NCBI GenBank assembly: GCA_023435725.1
Contig: JAEYRD010000116.1
Span: 20,638 to 84,637, forward strand
Direction: 5' to 3'
Source: Pseudomonadota bacterium
GTDB lineage: Bacteria > Pseudomonadota > Alphaproteobacteria > Rhizobiales > Xanthobacteraceae
Length of the DNA stretch: 64,000 nt
Shown: one piece after another, positions 18,566-26,875 of the stretch
How the letters are laid out: the number at the start of each line of letters is the position of its first letter
How positions within the stretch are numbered: the stretch's first letter is position 1
Translations under genes and position numbers: made by a program
Notes under the pieces: generated by a model
Told to the model about the DNA's origin: nothing
Databases searched by the model: none
The model's input: only the letters and a program-made list of their open reading frames with translations

Positions 18566-19911
18566 TGATCAGAAGTCTGCGCGCCCGGTTGCTGGTCGGT
18601 GTCATTCTCACAACCGTGACAGGTATCGCTATCGCCGGCTTGTCAATCTCCGCACTGTTCCGCGCGCATGTCACGGAGCTGGTCAACGCCGAATTGATCG
18701 GCCATCTCGATGAGCTTGAACGCCTGTTGACCCGAACGGCTGACGGCCATGTCGCTTTGGCGCAGCGACTCAGCGATCCGCGCTTCGCGCAGCCTCGCGC
18801 AGGCTATTACTGGCAGGTGAGCGGCCACGACGGCGTCGTCCTGCACTCGGACTCTCTTGGATCGCAACAGCATTTGCCGCCACCGGCGCGAGGCGCGGAT
18901 CAGCAGCTTATTCGCTCGATCGCGCCTGGCCCGACCGGTGAGCCGATGATCGCATATGGGCGCCCCTGGGAAACCTCTGCGAGCGGCTATGTGCTTCAGA
19001 TCGGTGCGGACCAGAGAATCGTCGATGATGTGCTAACGCATTTTAATCGGGCGCTGATCCTGTCGCTCGGCACACTGGCAATGGCCCTGATCGGGGCCGG
19101 CGCGTTGCAGGCCTGGTTTGGTCTCCGTCCCATGCGCCGTCTGCGCGATGCGCTGGGCGACGTTCGCGCGGGCAAGGCGGAAACGCTGCCTGGCGACTTC
19201 CCGTCCGAGGTTCGGCCTCTGGTCGACGACCTCAACGCTCTGATCGATGCCAATACCCAGATGGTTCGCCGTGCCCGCACGCAGGCGGGCAACCTCGCGC
19301 ATGGCCTGAAGACGCCCCTTGCGGTGCTGACAGACGAAGCGCGCCGGCTGCTCGCGCGAGGTGATACCGAGGGTGCCGCGGTCCTGACCCAGCAAACCGG
19401 GCGAATGCAGCGTCAGATCGATTTCCAGCTTGCTCGCGCCCGCGCCGCCGCCAATGCCGGCCTGCCCGGCGTCGTCACGCCGGTCGAACCTGCCTTCGCC
19501 TCGATCGCTGCAGCGATGCGGCGGCTCTATGCGGATCGTGCGCTTATGATCACCCATTCGGCCGAGACAGGATTGGTTGCCGCTGTCGATCCCAACGACC
19601 TTGACGAGATGGTTGCCAACCTGGTCGACAATGCTTGCAAGTGGGCTCGCGGCGCCGTCTCCATCAAGGCCGCGCGCCAAGCTTCAACAGGTCAACTCCT
19701 TGTCACGATCGTTGATGATGGACCAGGCATTCCGCCTGACGCGCTAAGCCGCGCGTTCGCGCCGGGAGAGCGGCTCGATGAAGCAAAGCCGGGCAGCGGG
19801 CTCGGCCTCGCAATCGTCCGCGATCTCGCCACACTGCACGGGGGCTCCGTCGAACTATCAAACGGCGGCAACGGTGGCCTCCACGCAGACTTACGGCTCC
19901 CGGCGGCCTGA
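18565..19911 (+). CDS. sensor histidine kinase, partner of the upstream regulator
   Basis: 448 residues: N-terminal TM (LLVGVILTTVTGIAIAGLSI), a periplasmic domain of about 120 residues, second TM (ALILSLGTLAMALIGAGALQ), HAMP region (GLRPMRRLRDALGDVRAG), H-box NLAHGLKTPLAVL with the phosphorylated histidine, N-box MVANLVDNACKWA, and G-boxes DDGPGIP and GSGLGLAIV. The ATG overlaps the regulator stop (TGATG). The group resembles PhoQ/TctE-type kinases. Together with its regulator it probably senses the metal exported by the divergent RND system. Confidence 0.92.
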   Translation: MIRSLRARLLVGVILTTVTGIAIAGLSISALFRAHVTELVNAELIGHLDELERLLTRTADGHVALAQRLSDPRFAQPRAGYYWQVSGHDGVVLHSDSLGSQQHLPPPARGADQQLIRSIAPGPTGEPMIAYGRPWETSASGYVLQIGADQRIVDDVLTHFNRALILSLGTLAMALIGAGALQAWFGLRPMRRLRDALGDVRAGKAETLPGDFPSEVRPLVDDLNALIDANTQMVRRARTQAGNLAHGLKTPLAVLTDEARRLLARGDTEGAAVLTQQTGRMQRQIDFQLARARAAANAGLPGVVTPVEPAFASIAAAMRRLYADRALMITHSAETGLVAAVDPNDLDEMVANLVDNACKWARGAVSIKAARQASTGQLLVTIVDDGPGIPPDALSRAFAPGERLDEAKPGSGLGLAIVRDLATLHGGSVELSNGGNGGLHADLRLPAA

Positions 19912-19943
19912 AAGGTTCAACAGCTTTGAGATTGGGGCAAGCC

Positions 19944-20858
19944 TCATTGAAAGACAAAGGGCGGCATCGAGCCGTTTGATCCGCGTGACCGAAACGCAGC
20001 TGCACCGGAAGCCGTGATCCGCACCTGCACGTCCTTCGGCCTCGCCAGATAGGGCGACGACGTGACCAGGACATCGGCGCCGGCCTCTGCGTAGGCCGCC
20101 GCGTTCGACGCATTGACTCCACCGGCGGCTGCGATGGTCGGGCGCGCGCGCGCATAAGCCATCGACCTCATGCGCTTGACGAGCGCGGCGATCTCGGCAG
20201 GCGAGAATTTCTCCACTTGGATTACATCGAAACCCGCGACCGCCGCGGCGACTGCCGCCTCGATCGTCATCACCTCCATCACGAGCTTCTTCTCAGGCGC
20301 CGCCTGTCGCAACCGCTCGACCACTTCGAACAAGGGGCGCTCGTCAAGGAAGGCGCGATGTTCGGGAAACACCAGCACGGTCTCGGACAGGCCGAGGCGA
20401 TGCATCACGGCGCCGCCCGCCTTCACGGCTGCGACCGCAAAGCGCTTGGTGCCCGGCACATTCTTGCGTGTGCAGGCGACCGGGATGTGCGGCGCGACCG
20501 CTCGCGCCGCATCGACGATGGCACGGGTCTCGCTCGCCACCCCGGACCAGATCTCGATCAGCGTCTGGGCGACCTTCCAGCTCCGCAATAACGCGGAGGC
20601 CGGGCCACGCGCTTCGAGGATCGGCGCGCCCTGTGGAAGCAATGTGCCGGATGCGGCGAACAGCTTCACCTCGCCGCCTGCAAGCGCGATGAGCGCCCCG
20701 GCATCCTCGGCAAGGGCCAGCACCATCGGCGCGCGCGCGGCGAACTGCATGACGCCGTCGACCTTGCCTATCCCGAGCGCTTCGGTGGTGAGGTCGCCAT
20801 AGGGGACGTCGTCCTCCAGCAGACGTTCGAGTTCGGCGCGCGATGCGACGGTCGCCAT
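19944..20858 (-). CDS. modD: ModD, molybdenum utilisation protein (NadC-like)
   Basis: 304 residues of the quinolinate phosphoribosyltransferase fold: EDDVPYGDLTTEALG at the N-terminus, SGVASETRAIVDAAR, ACTRKNVPGTKRFAVAAVKAGGAVMHRLGLSE, and EKFSPAEIAALVK / AAGGVNASNAAAYAEAGADVLVTSSPY. The NVPGTKRF / HRLGLSE variants are those of ModD rather than NadC. ModD occurs with molybdate transporters in phototrophic and nitrogen-fixing alphaproteobacteria; its reaction is not settled. It is divergent from modABC, 234 bases apart. Confidence 0.88.
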   Translation of the reverse strand: MATVASRAELERLLEDDVPYGDLTTEALGIGKVDGVMQFAARAPMVLALAEDAGALIALAGGEVKLFAASGTLLPQGAPILEARGPASALLRSWKVAQTLIEIWSGVASETRAIVDAARAVAPHIPVACTRKNVPGTKRFAVAAVKAGGAVMHRLGLSETVLVFPEHRAFLDERPLFEVVERLRQAAPEKKLVMEVMTIEAAVAAAVAGFDVIQVEKFSPAEIAALVKRMRSMAYARARPTIAAAGGVNASNAAAYAEAGADVLVTSSPYLARPKDVQVRITASGAAAFRSRGSNGSMPPFVFQ

Positions 20859-20899
20859 GTCGTGCTTCCCATAATTGGTGTCGGCTTGCCGACGGCTGT

Positions 20900-20915
20900 T
20901 GTCGGAAACCCGACA
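20900..20915. promoter_or_regulatory. NifA-type upstream activator sequence (modA)
   Basis: TGT-N10-ACA (TGTCGGAAACCCGACA), an almost perfect palindrome, about 91 bases upstream of the sigma-54 element before modA. Confidence 0.75.
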
Positions 20916-21005
20916 AGGACAGCCGGCTCCGCCACTGCAAGGCGCAGAAGACGACTGATTTGACGCTATTCCTGCAAGGCGTGCACCAGACCTGGCCTAC
21001 GCATT

Positions 21006-21021
21006 CGGCACGCCGATTGCT
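21006..21021 (+). promoter_or_regulatory. sigma-54 promoter of modABC
   Basis: CGGCACGCCGATTGCT matches the -24/-12 consensus TGGCACG-N4-TTGCW with one difference; GG and GC are ten bases apart. It sits 72 bases before the modA start, with a NifA-type site upstream. Confidence 0.8.
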
Positions 21022-21092
21022 GAGACCAACCCGGCCGACGCCTCGCAGCAATCGGGCTGTGCGGAAGCAATAGCCGGCCGCTGGAGTTCGTC

Positions 21093-21845
21093 ATGAGACT
21101 GTTTCGCACGATCGCCGTCGCCGCAGGCCTGTTGCTCGCGTGCGCGCCAGCGAAGGCCGCGCAGACCAACGTCGCCGTGGCCGCCAACTTCACCGATGCC
21201 GCCAAGGAGATTGCCGCTCTCTTCAAGCAGAAGACCGGACATGAGGCGGTGCTGAGCTTTGGCGCGAGCGGACAGTTCTACACCCAGATCACGCAGGGCG
21301 CGCCGTTCCAGGTACTCCTGTCCGCCGACGATTCCCGGCCAAAGAAACTCGTCGAGGACGGGCTTGCGGTCGCGGACAGCCGCTTCACCTATGCGATTGG
21401 CAAGCTCGTGCTGTGGAGCAAGTCGCCCGACGTCGTGACGGGCGAGGAGACGTTGAAGGCTGCATCCTTCGCAAAGCTCTCGATCTGCAATCCGGCTGCC
21501 GCGCCTTACGGTCTCGCCGCCGTGGAAACCATGAAGTCGCTGAACTTGTACGAAGCCCTGAAACCGAAGCTGGTGGAGGGCGCGACCATCACCCAGGCCT
21601 ATCAGTTCGTCGAGACCGGCAATGCCGAAGTCGGCTTCGTCGCGCTATCGCAATTGACCGGCAACGATGCGGGTTCGCGCTGGGTGGTGCCGCAGGCGCT
21701 GTATAATCCGATCCGCCAGGATGCGGTGCTGCTGAAGACCGGTGCCGGAAACGACGCCGCCGCCGCATTCATCGCCTTCCTCAGGGGGCCCGGGGCCCGC
21801 GCCATCATAGAGAAATACGGCTACGTACTGGACGGACAGAGCTGA
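21093..21845 (+). CDS. modA: molybdate ABC transporter periplasmic binding protein
   Basis: 250-residue periplasmic molybdate receptor. Signal peptide MRLFRTIAVAAGLLLACAPAKAA; mature part begins TNVAVAANFTDAAKEIAALFKQKTGHEAVLSFGASGQFYTQITQGAPFQVLLSADDSRPKKL in the ModA pattern (N-terminal AANF, SxGASG and LSADxxxP anion-binding segments), with VETGNAEVGFVALSQL later. It delivers molybdate to ModB/ModC for FeMo-cofactor synthesis. First gene of modABC, five bases before modB. The sigma-54/NifA elements upstream place it in the nitrogen-fixation regulon. Confidence 0.95.
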   Translation: MRLFRTIAVAAGLLLACAPAKAAQTNVAVAANFTDAAKEIAALFKQKTGHEAVLSFGASGQFYTQITQGAPFQVLLSADDSRPKKLVEDGLAVADSRFTYAIGKLVLWSKSPDVVTGEETLKAASFAKLSICNPAAAPYGLAAVETMKSLNLYEALKPKLVEGATITQAYQFVETGNAEVGFVALSQLTGNDAGSRWVVPQALYNPIRQDAVLLKTGAGNDAAAAFIAFLRGPGARAIIEKYGYVLDGQS

Positions 21846-21850
21846 AGCGC

Positions 21851-22537
21851 ATGGAGATCTGGTCGGCGGAAATCCGTCAATCTGTCTTGTTGACAATTGA
21901 GCTCGCCGCGATCTCAACCGTGATCCTGCTGGTGCTGGCAACGCCGCTCGCCTGGTGGCTCGCGCGCGCGAAGGGCTGGTGGACCGAGATCGTCGCAAGC
22001 GTGGTCGCCTTGCCGCTGGTGCTGCCGCCGACCGTGCTCGGCTTCTACCTGCTGGTCATGCTCGGTCCCGACGGGCCGGGCGGGTGGATCGCGCGTCTGT
22101 GGGGCGGGCGCACGCTCGCCTTCACCTTCGAAGGCCTGATCATCGGCTCGGTGGTGTATTCGATGCCTTTCGTCGTACAGCCGATCCGGAACGCCTTTGC
22201 GGCGATGGGCGAGCGGCCGCTTGAGGTCGCCGCCACCTTGCGCGCCTCGCCGTGGCGCACGTTCTGGACCGTCGCCGTACCGCTGGCGCGCCCCGGATTC
22301 ATGACCGGCGCCGTGCTTGGCTTTGCACACACGGTTGGCGAATTCGGTCTCGTCCTGATGATCGGGGGCAACATTCCCGGCCGCACCAAGGTGCTGTCGG
22401 TTGCGATCTTCGACTATGTCGAGACCTCGCGCTGGCGTGAGGCGAGCGTCCTTGCTGGCGGTATGGTGATCTTTGCCTTCGCGGTGATCCTGACCATGAC
22501 ATTGATCGACAAGCGCAGCAGGAGGAGCGCCGCATGA
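21851..22537 (+). CDS. modB: molybdate ABC transporter permease
   Basis: 228 residues with five to six membrane spans and the binding-protein-dependent permease (EAA) loop: MGERPLEVAATLRASPWRTFWTVAVPLARPGFMTGAVLGFAHTVGEFGLVLMIGGNIPG. Start at ATG 21851, five bases after modA; its stop overlaps the modC start. It forms the homodimeric membrane channel of the molybdate importer. Confidence 0.95.
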   Translation: MEIWSAEIRQSVLLTIELAAISTVILLVLATPLAWWLARAKGWWTEIVASVVALPLVLPPTVLGFYLLVMLGPDGPGGWIARLWGGRTLAFTFEGLIIGSVVYSMPFVVQPIRNAFAAMGERPLEVAATLRASPWRTFWTVAVPLARPGFMTGAVLGFAHTVGEFGLVLMIGGNIPGRTKVLSVAIFDYVETSRWREASVLAGGMVIFAFAVILTMTLIDKRSRRSAA

Positions 22538-23910
22538 GACATGTCGAACCAGGCCGGATCGACGCGGCCTTCCGCGGCAGGCTCGGAAATTTCACGCTCG
22601 ATGCCGAGCTCAGCTTACCCGCCTCCGGCGTCACCGCGATCTTCGGCCCGTCGGGCTGTGGCAAGACCACCGTGGCGCGCTGCATTGCTGGCCTGCAACG
22701 CATGGCCGACGGCTTTTGCATGGTCGACGGTGAGGTCTGGCAAGACCGTGATTCGTTTCGTCCGGTGCATCAGCGGCCGATCGGTTACGTGTTCCAGGAA
22801 GCCAGCCTGTTTCCGCATCTCTCAGTGCGCGGCAATCTGCTGTTCGGCGTGCCGACGGCCGCGGGCGCGCAGATCGCCTTCGACGAGGTCGTGGAACTGC
22901 TCGGGCTCGCAGCATTGCTCGGCCGCTCGCCCCATCGCCTCTCCGGTGGCGAGCGGCAACGCGTCGCGATTGGCCGCGCTTTGCTCTCGCAGCCAAAACT
23001 CCTGCTGATGGACGAGCCGCTGGCCGCGCTCGACCGCACCACCAAGAATGAGATCCTGCCGTTCCTCGAACGGCTGCATGACCGGCTGTCGCTGCCGGTA
23101 CTTTATATCAGCCACGACATGGCAGAGATCGAGCGCTTTGCCGACCATCTCGTGCTGATGGACCATGGCCGCGTGATCAACGCCGGTCCTCTCCATGCCC
23201 TCCAGGGTAATCCGACACTGCCCCTGGCCGGTAGCCGCGATCGGCAGGGAGATTGCTCGCTGCGACAGAAGAGCGTAGGAAAGCCAACCAGGGTGACCTC
23301 CATGCTGATCGACTTCCACGACATCGACCCGAACCGCGTCGCCGCCATCCTCTACGGTCCGCAGGATGACGTCGACAGCCTGCTGGCCGACGTTGCCCAA
23401 GGTCTTGTGCGATCGGGCGAGCGGATCGGCGGCGTCGTCCAGCGCAACGTCAAGGACGGCGGCGGCTGCCAAATCGGCATGCAGGCGATCGACCTCATGA
23501 CCGGTGCGGAGATCTCGATCTGCCAGCCGCTCGGCCGCGGTGCGATGGCCTGCAAGCTCGACGCCGCTGGACTTGCCGAGGCTGCCGTCGCGGTGACCCG
23601 CGCGATCGCGGCCGACGTCGAACTCATCGTGATCAACAAGTTCTCCAAGCAGGAGGCCGCCGGCGGAGGGCTGCGCGACGAGCTGGCCGACGCTATCGCC
23701 GCCGGTATCCCCGTGCTCACGGCGGTACCGGAAAAATGCACGGAGGCCTGGAACGACTTCACCGGCGGTATAGGCACCAGCCTCTTGTGCGAGCGGAGCG
23801 TGATCGAGGACTGGTGGCACGATCTGTCGTCACGCATGAAACGGGCACGCGAGGCGCGCCAGCCCGCCGATGCACCTGCAGCGCTACTTGCCGATCATCA
23901 CGTCGGATGA
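22534..23910 (+). CDS. modC: ModC ATPase fused to a DUF2478 domain
   Basis: One uninterrupted 458-codon frame. Residues 1-230 are the ModC ATPase: Walker A FGPSGCGKTT, Q-loop YVFQEASLFPHLSV, signature LSGGERQRVAIGRALL, Walker B LLLMDEPLAALD, switch YISHDMAEIERF. After LQGNPTLPLA the usual C-terminal TOBE molybdate-binding region (about 120 residues in ModC) is missing. Residues about 258-430 form a DUF2478 domain: RVAAILYGPQDDVDSLLADVAQGL, GGVVQRNVKDGGGCQIGMQAIDL, GRGAMACKLDAAGLAEAA, LIVINKFSKQEAAGGGLRDELADAIAAGIPVLTAVPE. An internal ATG at 23301 could also start a separate DUF2478 product. The 3' end overlaps the convergent mop gene by 27 bases. Confidence 0.9.
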   Translation: MRHVEPGRIDAAFRGRLGNFTLDAELSLPASGVTAIFGPSGCGKTTVARCIAGLQRMADGFCMVDGEVWQDRDSFRPVHQRPIGYVFQEASLFPHLSVRGNLLFGVPTAAGAQIAFDEVVELLGLAALLGRSPHRLSGGERQRVAIGRALLSQPKLLLMDEPLAALDRTTKNEILPFLERLHDRLSLPVLYISHDMAEIERFADHLVLMDHGRVINAGPLHALQGNPTLPLAGSRDRQGDCSLRQKSVGKPTRVTSMLIDFHDIDPNRVAAILYGPQDDVDSLLADVAQGLVRSGERIGGVVQRNVKDGGGCQIGMQAIDLMTGAEISICQPLGRGAMACKLDAAGLAEAAVAVTRAIAADVELIVINKFSKQEAAGGGLRDELADAIAAGIPVLTAVPEKCTEAWNDFTGGIGTSLLCERSVIEDWWHDLSSRMKRAREARQPADAPAALLADHHVG

Positions 23911-24090
23911 CTTGATCACGGCGGAGACGGTGTCGCCCACCTTCAACGCCAAATCGTCCACCGCCTCGTTGGTGATTGCGGAAAACACGACCAGGCCTGG
24001 CGCGAGCTCGATCTTCACATGAGCCGTGGTTGTGCCCTTAGTGACGGCGATGACCCGTCCAGGGAGAATGTTGCGAGCGCTGAGCTTCAT
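23884..24090 (-). CDS. mop: single-domain molbindin (Mop/TOBE)
   Basis: 68-residue molybdate-binding protein: MKLSARNILPGRVIAVTKGTTTAHVKIELA, SAITNEAVDDLALKVGDTVSAVIKSSDVMIGK. This is a single TOBE domain, which in known Mops assembles into a hexamer storing several molybdate ions. It follows fixX by three bases on the same strand and may be the last gene of fixABCX-mop. It is convergent with, and overlaps, the TOBE-deficient modC fusion. Confidence 0.92.
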   Translation of the reverse strand: MKLSARNILPGRVIAVTKGTTTAHVKIELAPGLVVFSAITNEAVDDLALKVGDTVSAVIKSSDVMIGK

Positions 24091-24093
24091 GGG

Positions 24094-24390
24094 TCAGCCG
24101 AACTTGAACAGCACGCCGTAGCCACCGCGCGGATAGCTCCACTCGATGTCGCCGCTCCCCTCGCAGATCACCCGGCAGGTGCCGCACTCGATGCAGCCGT
24201 CGACGGTGATCTCGACCTGGCCCTTGTCGTTGAGCTCATAGCAGCGCGCAGGGCAGGCCTTCAGCATGCTGAGGAGCTCGGGTGACGGCGTGGTGTGCGG
24301 CCGCACCTTGATGTGGGCACGGCCGGCGTCGACCAGATAGCGGTTGTAAAACAGTTTGTCCTCGACACGCACGGATGGCTCGATCGACAT
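24094..24390 (-). CDS. fixX: ferredoxin-like protein FixX
   Basis: 98-residue 4Fe-4S ferredoxin-like partner of the bifurcating FixABCX complex. Cluster cysteines are seen in CPARCYEL and CIECGTCRVIC; the terminal segment IEWSYPRGGYGVLFKFG is typical of FixX. I chose MSIEPSVRVEDKLFYNRYLVD as start because it gives the family length of about 97. It lies 35 bases after fixC and passes low-potential electrons toward nitrogenase. Confidence 0.95.
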   Translation of the reverse strand: MSIEPSVRVEDKLFYNRYLVDAGRAHIKVRPHTTPSPELLSMLKACPARCYELNDKGQVEITVDGCIECGTCRVICEGSGDIEWSYPRGGYGVLFKFG

Positions 24391-24425
24391 GGCTTGGGTC
24401 TCCATCGTTGCTGTTGCGTTTCCTA

Positions 24426-25733
24426 TTACCGCCAGGCGCGCGCCAACCGGAAGGCGTCGCCAAACAGTCCGCTCCACGACCGCGCCCTGATGAACGATTT
24501 GAACGTCGTCTTCTCCTTGTCGACCTTGGGCGTCCCGTCGACGCGCAGGAAGTTCTGCATCGCCCTGGAGACGAGCTCCGGATAGGTGAGGAAGAAGTTT
24601 TGCGACTGGGTATGCATCAGCGCGGGCATGTCCTTGTACTTCTTCAGGTCCTTGATGACGAAGGACTCGTCCAGCATTCTCTTGTAGAGTGAAAGGTTCT
24701 CCGCCGTCATCGGGTCCTTGCGCGACTTGACCTGGAAGATCGCCTCCGCCGCGATCCGGCCCGAGGTCATTGCGAGGTTCGATCCTTCGCGATGGATAGC
24801 ATTGTTGAGCTGGGCGGCGTCGCCGACCACCACCCAGCCTTCGCCGAAGAGCTGCGGGATGGCCTTGAAGCCACCCTCGGGAATGAGGTGCGCGGCATAT
24901 TCCTTCACCTCGGAACCCTCGATCAACGGAGCGACCGAGGGATGCCGCTTGAAGCGATCGAGCAGCCCGTACGGCGTCTCACCGGTTCGCTGGAAATCGG
25001 CAACCAGGCAGCCGATACCGAGCGAGATGCACTCCTTATTGGCATAGATGAAGCCCATGCCGGTCATGCCGCGCGAGATGGTCCCGGCGGCCTCGATCAC
25101 CATGCCCTCGTCGCCCCTGAGGTTGAAGCGGGCCTCGATGGTTTCACGCGGCAGGAAGTGCATCTCTTTCACGGCCAGCGCGACCTTGTCGGGCTTCGGC
25201 CGCTCGCGCAGGCCCGCACGCGTGCCGAGCAGGCCATTGACGCCTTCCGCCAGGACGACGACGTCGGCGTGGATCTCGCCGTCCGCGCGGTCGGTGCGCA
25301 CGCCGATCACCTTGCCATAGGCGTCCTGCGCGAGCTCGGTCACCGTCGTTTCGCACAGCACGGTGGCGCCGGCCTCTCGAACCTTCTGGGAGAACCACCG
25401 ATCGAACTGCGCACGGATGATGGTGTAGCGGTTCGGCTTCTCCTCGTTGAAGTCGTCGGAGCGGTAGTGCAGGCCTGTGTGAGAACGGTCGTCCATCATC
25501 CAGAAGCGCTGCTCGACCAGATGTCGCTCGAGCGGCGCATCCTCGCGGAAATCAGGAACGAGCTTCTCCAGCATGTCGGCATAGAGGATCGCGCCCTGCA
25601 CGTTCTTCGAGCCGGAATATTCGCCGCGCTCGAGCTGGAGCACCTTCAGCCCGCGCTGGGCGAGCGTGAGCGCGGCCGCGTTGCCGGCCATGCCGGCGCC
25701 GACGACGATGGCATCGAATTTTTCCTCGATCAT
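24426..25733 (-). CDS. fixC: FixC flavoprotein (ETF-quinone oxidoreductase-like)
   Basis: 435-residue FAD protein that takes part in electron bifurcation to quinone. N-terminal dinucleotide motif FDAIVVGAGMAGNAAALTLAQRG; LEGGEYSGSKN-like segment LERGEYSGSKNVQGAILY; C-terminal VVGDAAQLNNAIHREGSNLAMTSGR FAD-binding helix. Start at MIEEKFDAIV (25733) after GGGAGAAG, 17 bases downstream of fixB. The C-terminal FKSFIRARSWSGLFGDAFRLARAWR end lies before fixX. Confidence 0.95.
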   Translation of the reverse strand: MIEEKFDAIVVGAGMAGNAAALTLAQRGLKVLQLERGEYSGSKNVQGAILYADMLEKLVPDFREDAPLERHLVEQRFWMMDDRSHTGLHYRSDDFNEEKPNRYTIIRAQFDRWFSQKVREAGATVLCETTVTELAQDAYGKVIGVRTDRADGEIHADVVVLAEGVNGLLGTRAGLRERPKPDKVALAVKEMHFLPRETIEARFNLRGDEGMVIEAAGTISRGMTGMGFIYANKECISLGIGCLVADFQRTGETPYGLLDRFKRHPSVAPLIEGSEVKEYAAHLIPEGGFKAIPQLFGEGWVVVGDAAQLNNAIHREGSNLAMTSGRIAAEAIFQVKSRKDPMTAENLSLYKRMLDESFVIKDLKKYKDMPALMHTQSQNFFLTYPELVSRAMQNFLRVDGTPKVDKEKTTFKSFIRARSWSGLFGDAFRLARAWR

Positions 25734-25749
25734 GGCGCTTCTCCCTGTC

Positions 25750-26856
25750 CTAGCTTGCGATCCGGTCGCGCGAATGCGGTGACAACCGCGCACGGAACGC
25801 CGCCGTCAGCGCCGGCAGCAGCCGGATGGCATCGGTAACAATGCCGATATGGGCGAAGTCGAAGATCGGCGCGTTCCTGTCGGTATTGATGGCAACGATG
25901 AGGTCGGCGCCCTCGACGCCGACGCGATGCTGAATCGCGCCAGAAATGCCTGCGGCGATGTAGAGCTTCGGCCGGATGGTCTTGCCGGTCTGACCGATCT
26001 GGCGATCGGATGTCACCCAGCCCTTCTGCACCAGCGGCCGCGAGCAGCCATATTCGGCTCCGAGCACGGTGGCGAGCTGGCGCACCAATTGGAAATTCTC
26101 CGGCGACCCGAGCCCGAGCCCGCCGGCAACGACGACGTCCGCATAAGCGAGGTTGGACTTTTCGGAATCGCGATCGGGTAGGAACGACAGCACCTTCGTC
26201 ACGATGTCGTCCTCGACGAGACCGAGTGGATGACTGACGATGCGGCCGACGGGACGCGCAATGCGCTCCGGCATCGCCATCACGCGCGGGCGCACCGTGG
26301 CCATCTGCGGTCGGTAATTCAGCGTATAGATCGTGCAGAGCAGCGACCCGCCAAAGGTCGGGCGCGTCGCGGCGAGCGAGCCGTCCGCATCGACGTCGAG
26401 CTCGGTGCAGTCGGCGGTGAGACCGGTTAGCAGGGTCGTCGCCACCGAGCCCGCGAGATCGCGGCCGAGCGTGGTGGCGCCGAGCAGGAGGATCTCCGGC
26501 TTGTAGGTGTTGACGACGTCGGTCAGCGCCTTGGTATAGGACTCGTTGCGATAGTCCGCGAGCAGATCGTCGGCCACCATGTAGACGAGGTCGGCGCCGT
26601 AGCAGAACGACTCCGCGGCCGCTGTCTGCGTCGCCTCGCCCTCCGGCCCGATCACCACGGCGGCGAGATCAACCTTGAGCTTGTCGGCGAGCTTGCGGCC
26701 GGCGCCCATCAGCTCCCAGGACACCGGATGGACCTGACCGCGCTCCTGCTCGATGAAGACCCAGACGTGCTTATAGGCCTTGAAATGCTCGGGCAGCTCC
26801 TTCTTGGTCGCGGCGCGGCCGGAAGCAGGCGCTGCGGATTTCGGTGCGGTGCTCAT
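25750..26856 (-). CDS. fixB: FixB electron-transfer flavoprotein alpha subunit
   Basis: 368 residues. The C-terminal FAD-binding domain of ETF alpha is plain: VVAGGLGLGSPENFQLVRQLATVLGAEYGCSRPLVQKGWVTSDRQIGQTGKTIRPKLYIAAGISGAIQHRVG and INTDRNAPIFDFAHIGIVTDA. The N-terminus begins with an Ala/Pro/Lys-rich extension (about 25 residues) before HVWVFIEQERGQVHPVSWELMGAGRKLAD. Part of fixABCX; 20 bases after fixA. Confidence 0.95.
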   Translation of the reverse strand: MSTAPKSAAPASGRAATKKELPEHFKAYKHVWVFIEQERGQVHPVSWELMGAGRKLADKLKVDLAAVVIGPEGEATQTAAAESFCYGADLVYMVADDLLADYRNESYTKALTDVVNTYKPEILLLGATTLGRDLAGSVATTLLTGLTADCTELDVDADGSLAATRPTFGGSLLCTIYTLNYRPQMATVRPRVMAMPERIARPVGRIVSHPLGLVEDDIVTKVLSFLPDRDSEKSNLAYADVVVAGGLGLGSPENFQLVRQLATVLGAEYGCSRPLVQKGWVTSDRQIGQTGKTIRPKLYIAAGISGAIQHRVGVEGADLIVAINTDRNAPIFDFAHIGIVTDAIRLLPALTAAFRARLSPHSRDRIAS

Positions 26857-26875
26857 GATGCTTGCTCCCCTCGCC

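Noticed and set aside
20974..20988. Minus-strand sigma-54-like element (TGGTGCACGCCTTGC) upstream of modD
   Set aside because: The only NifA-type site in the region lies on its downstream side, so the arrangement does not fit; I kept only the plus-strand modA promoter.
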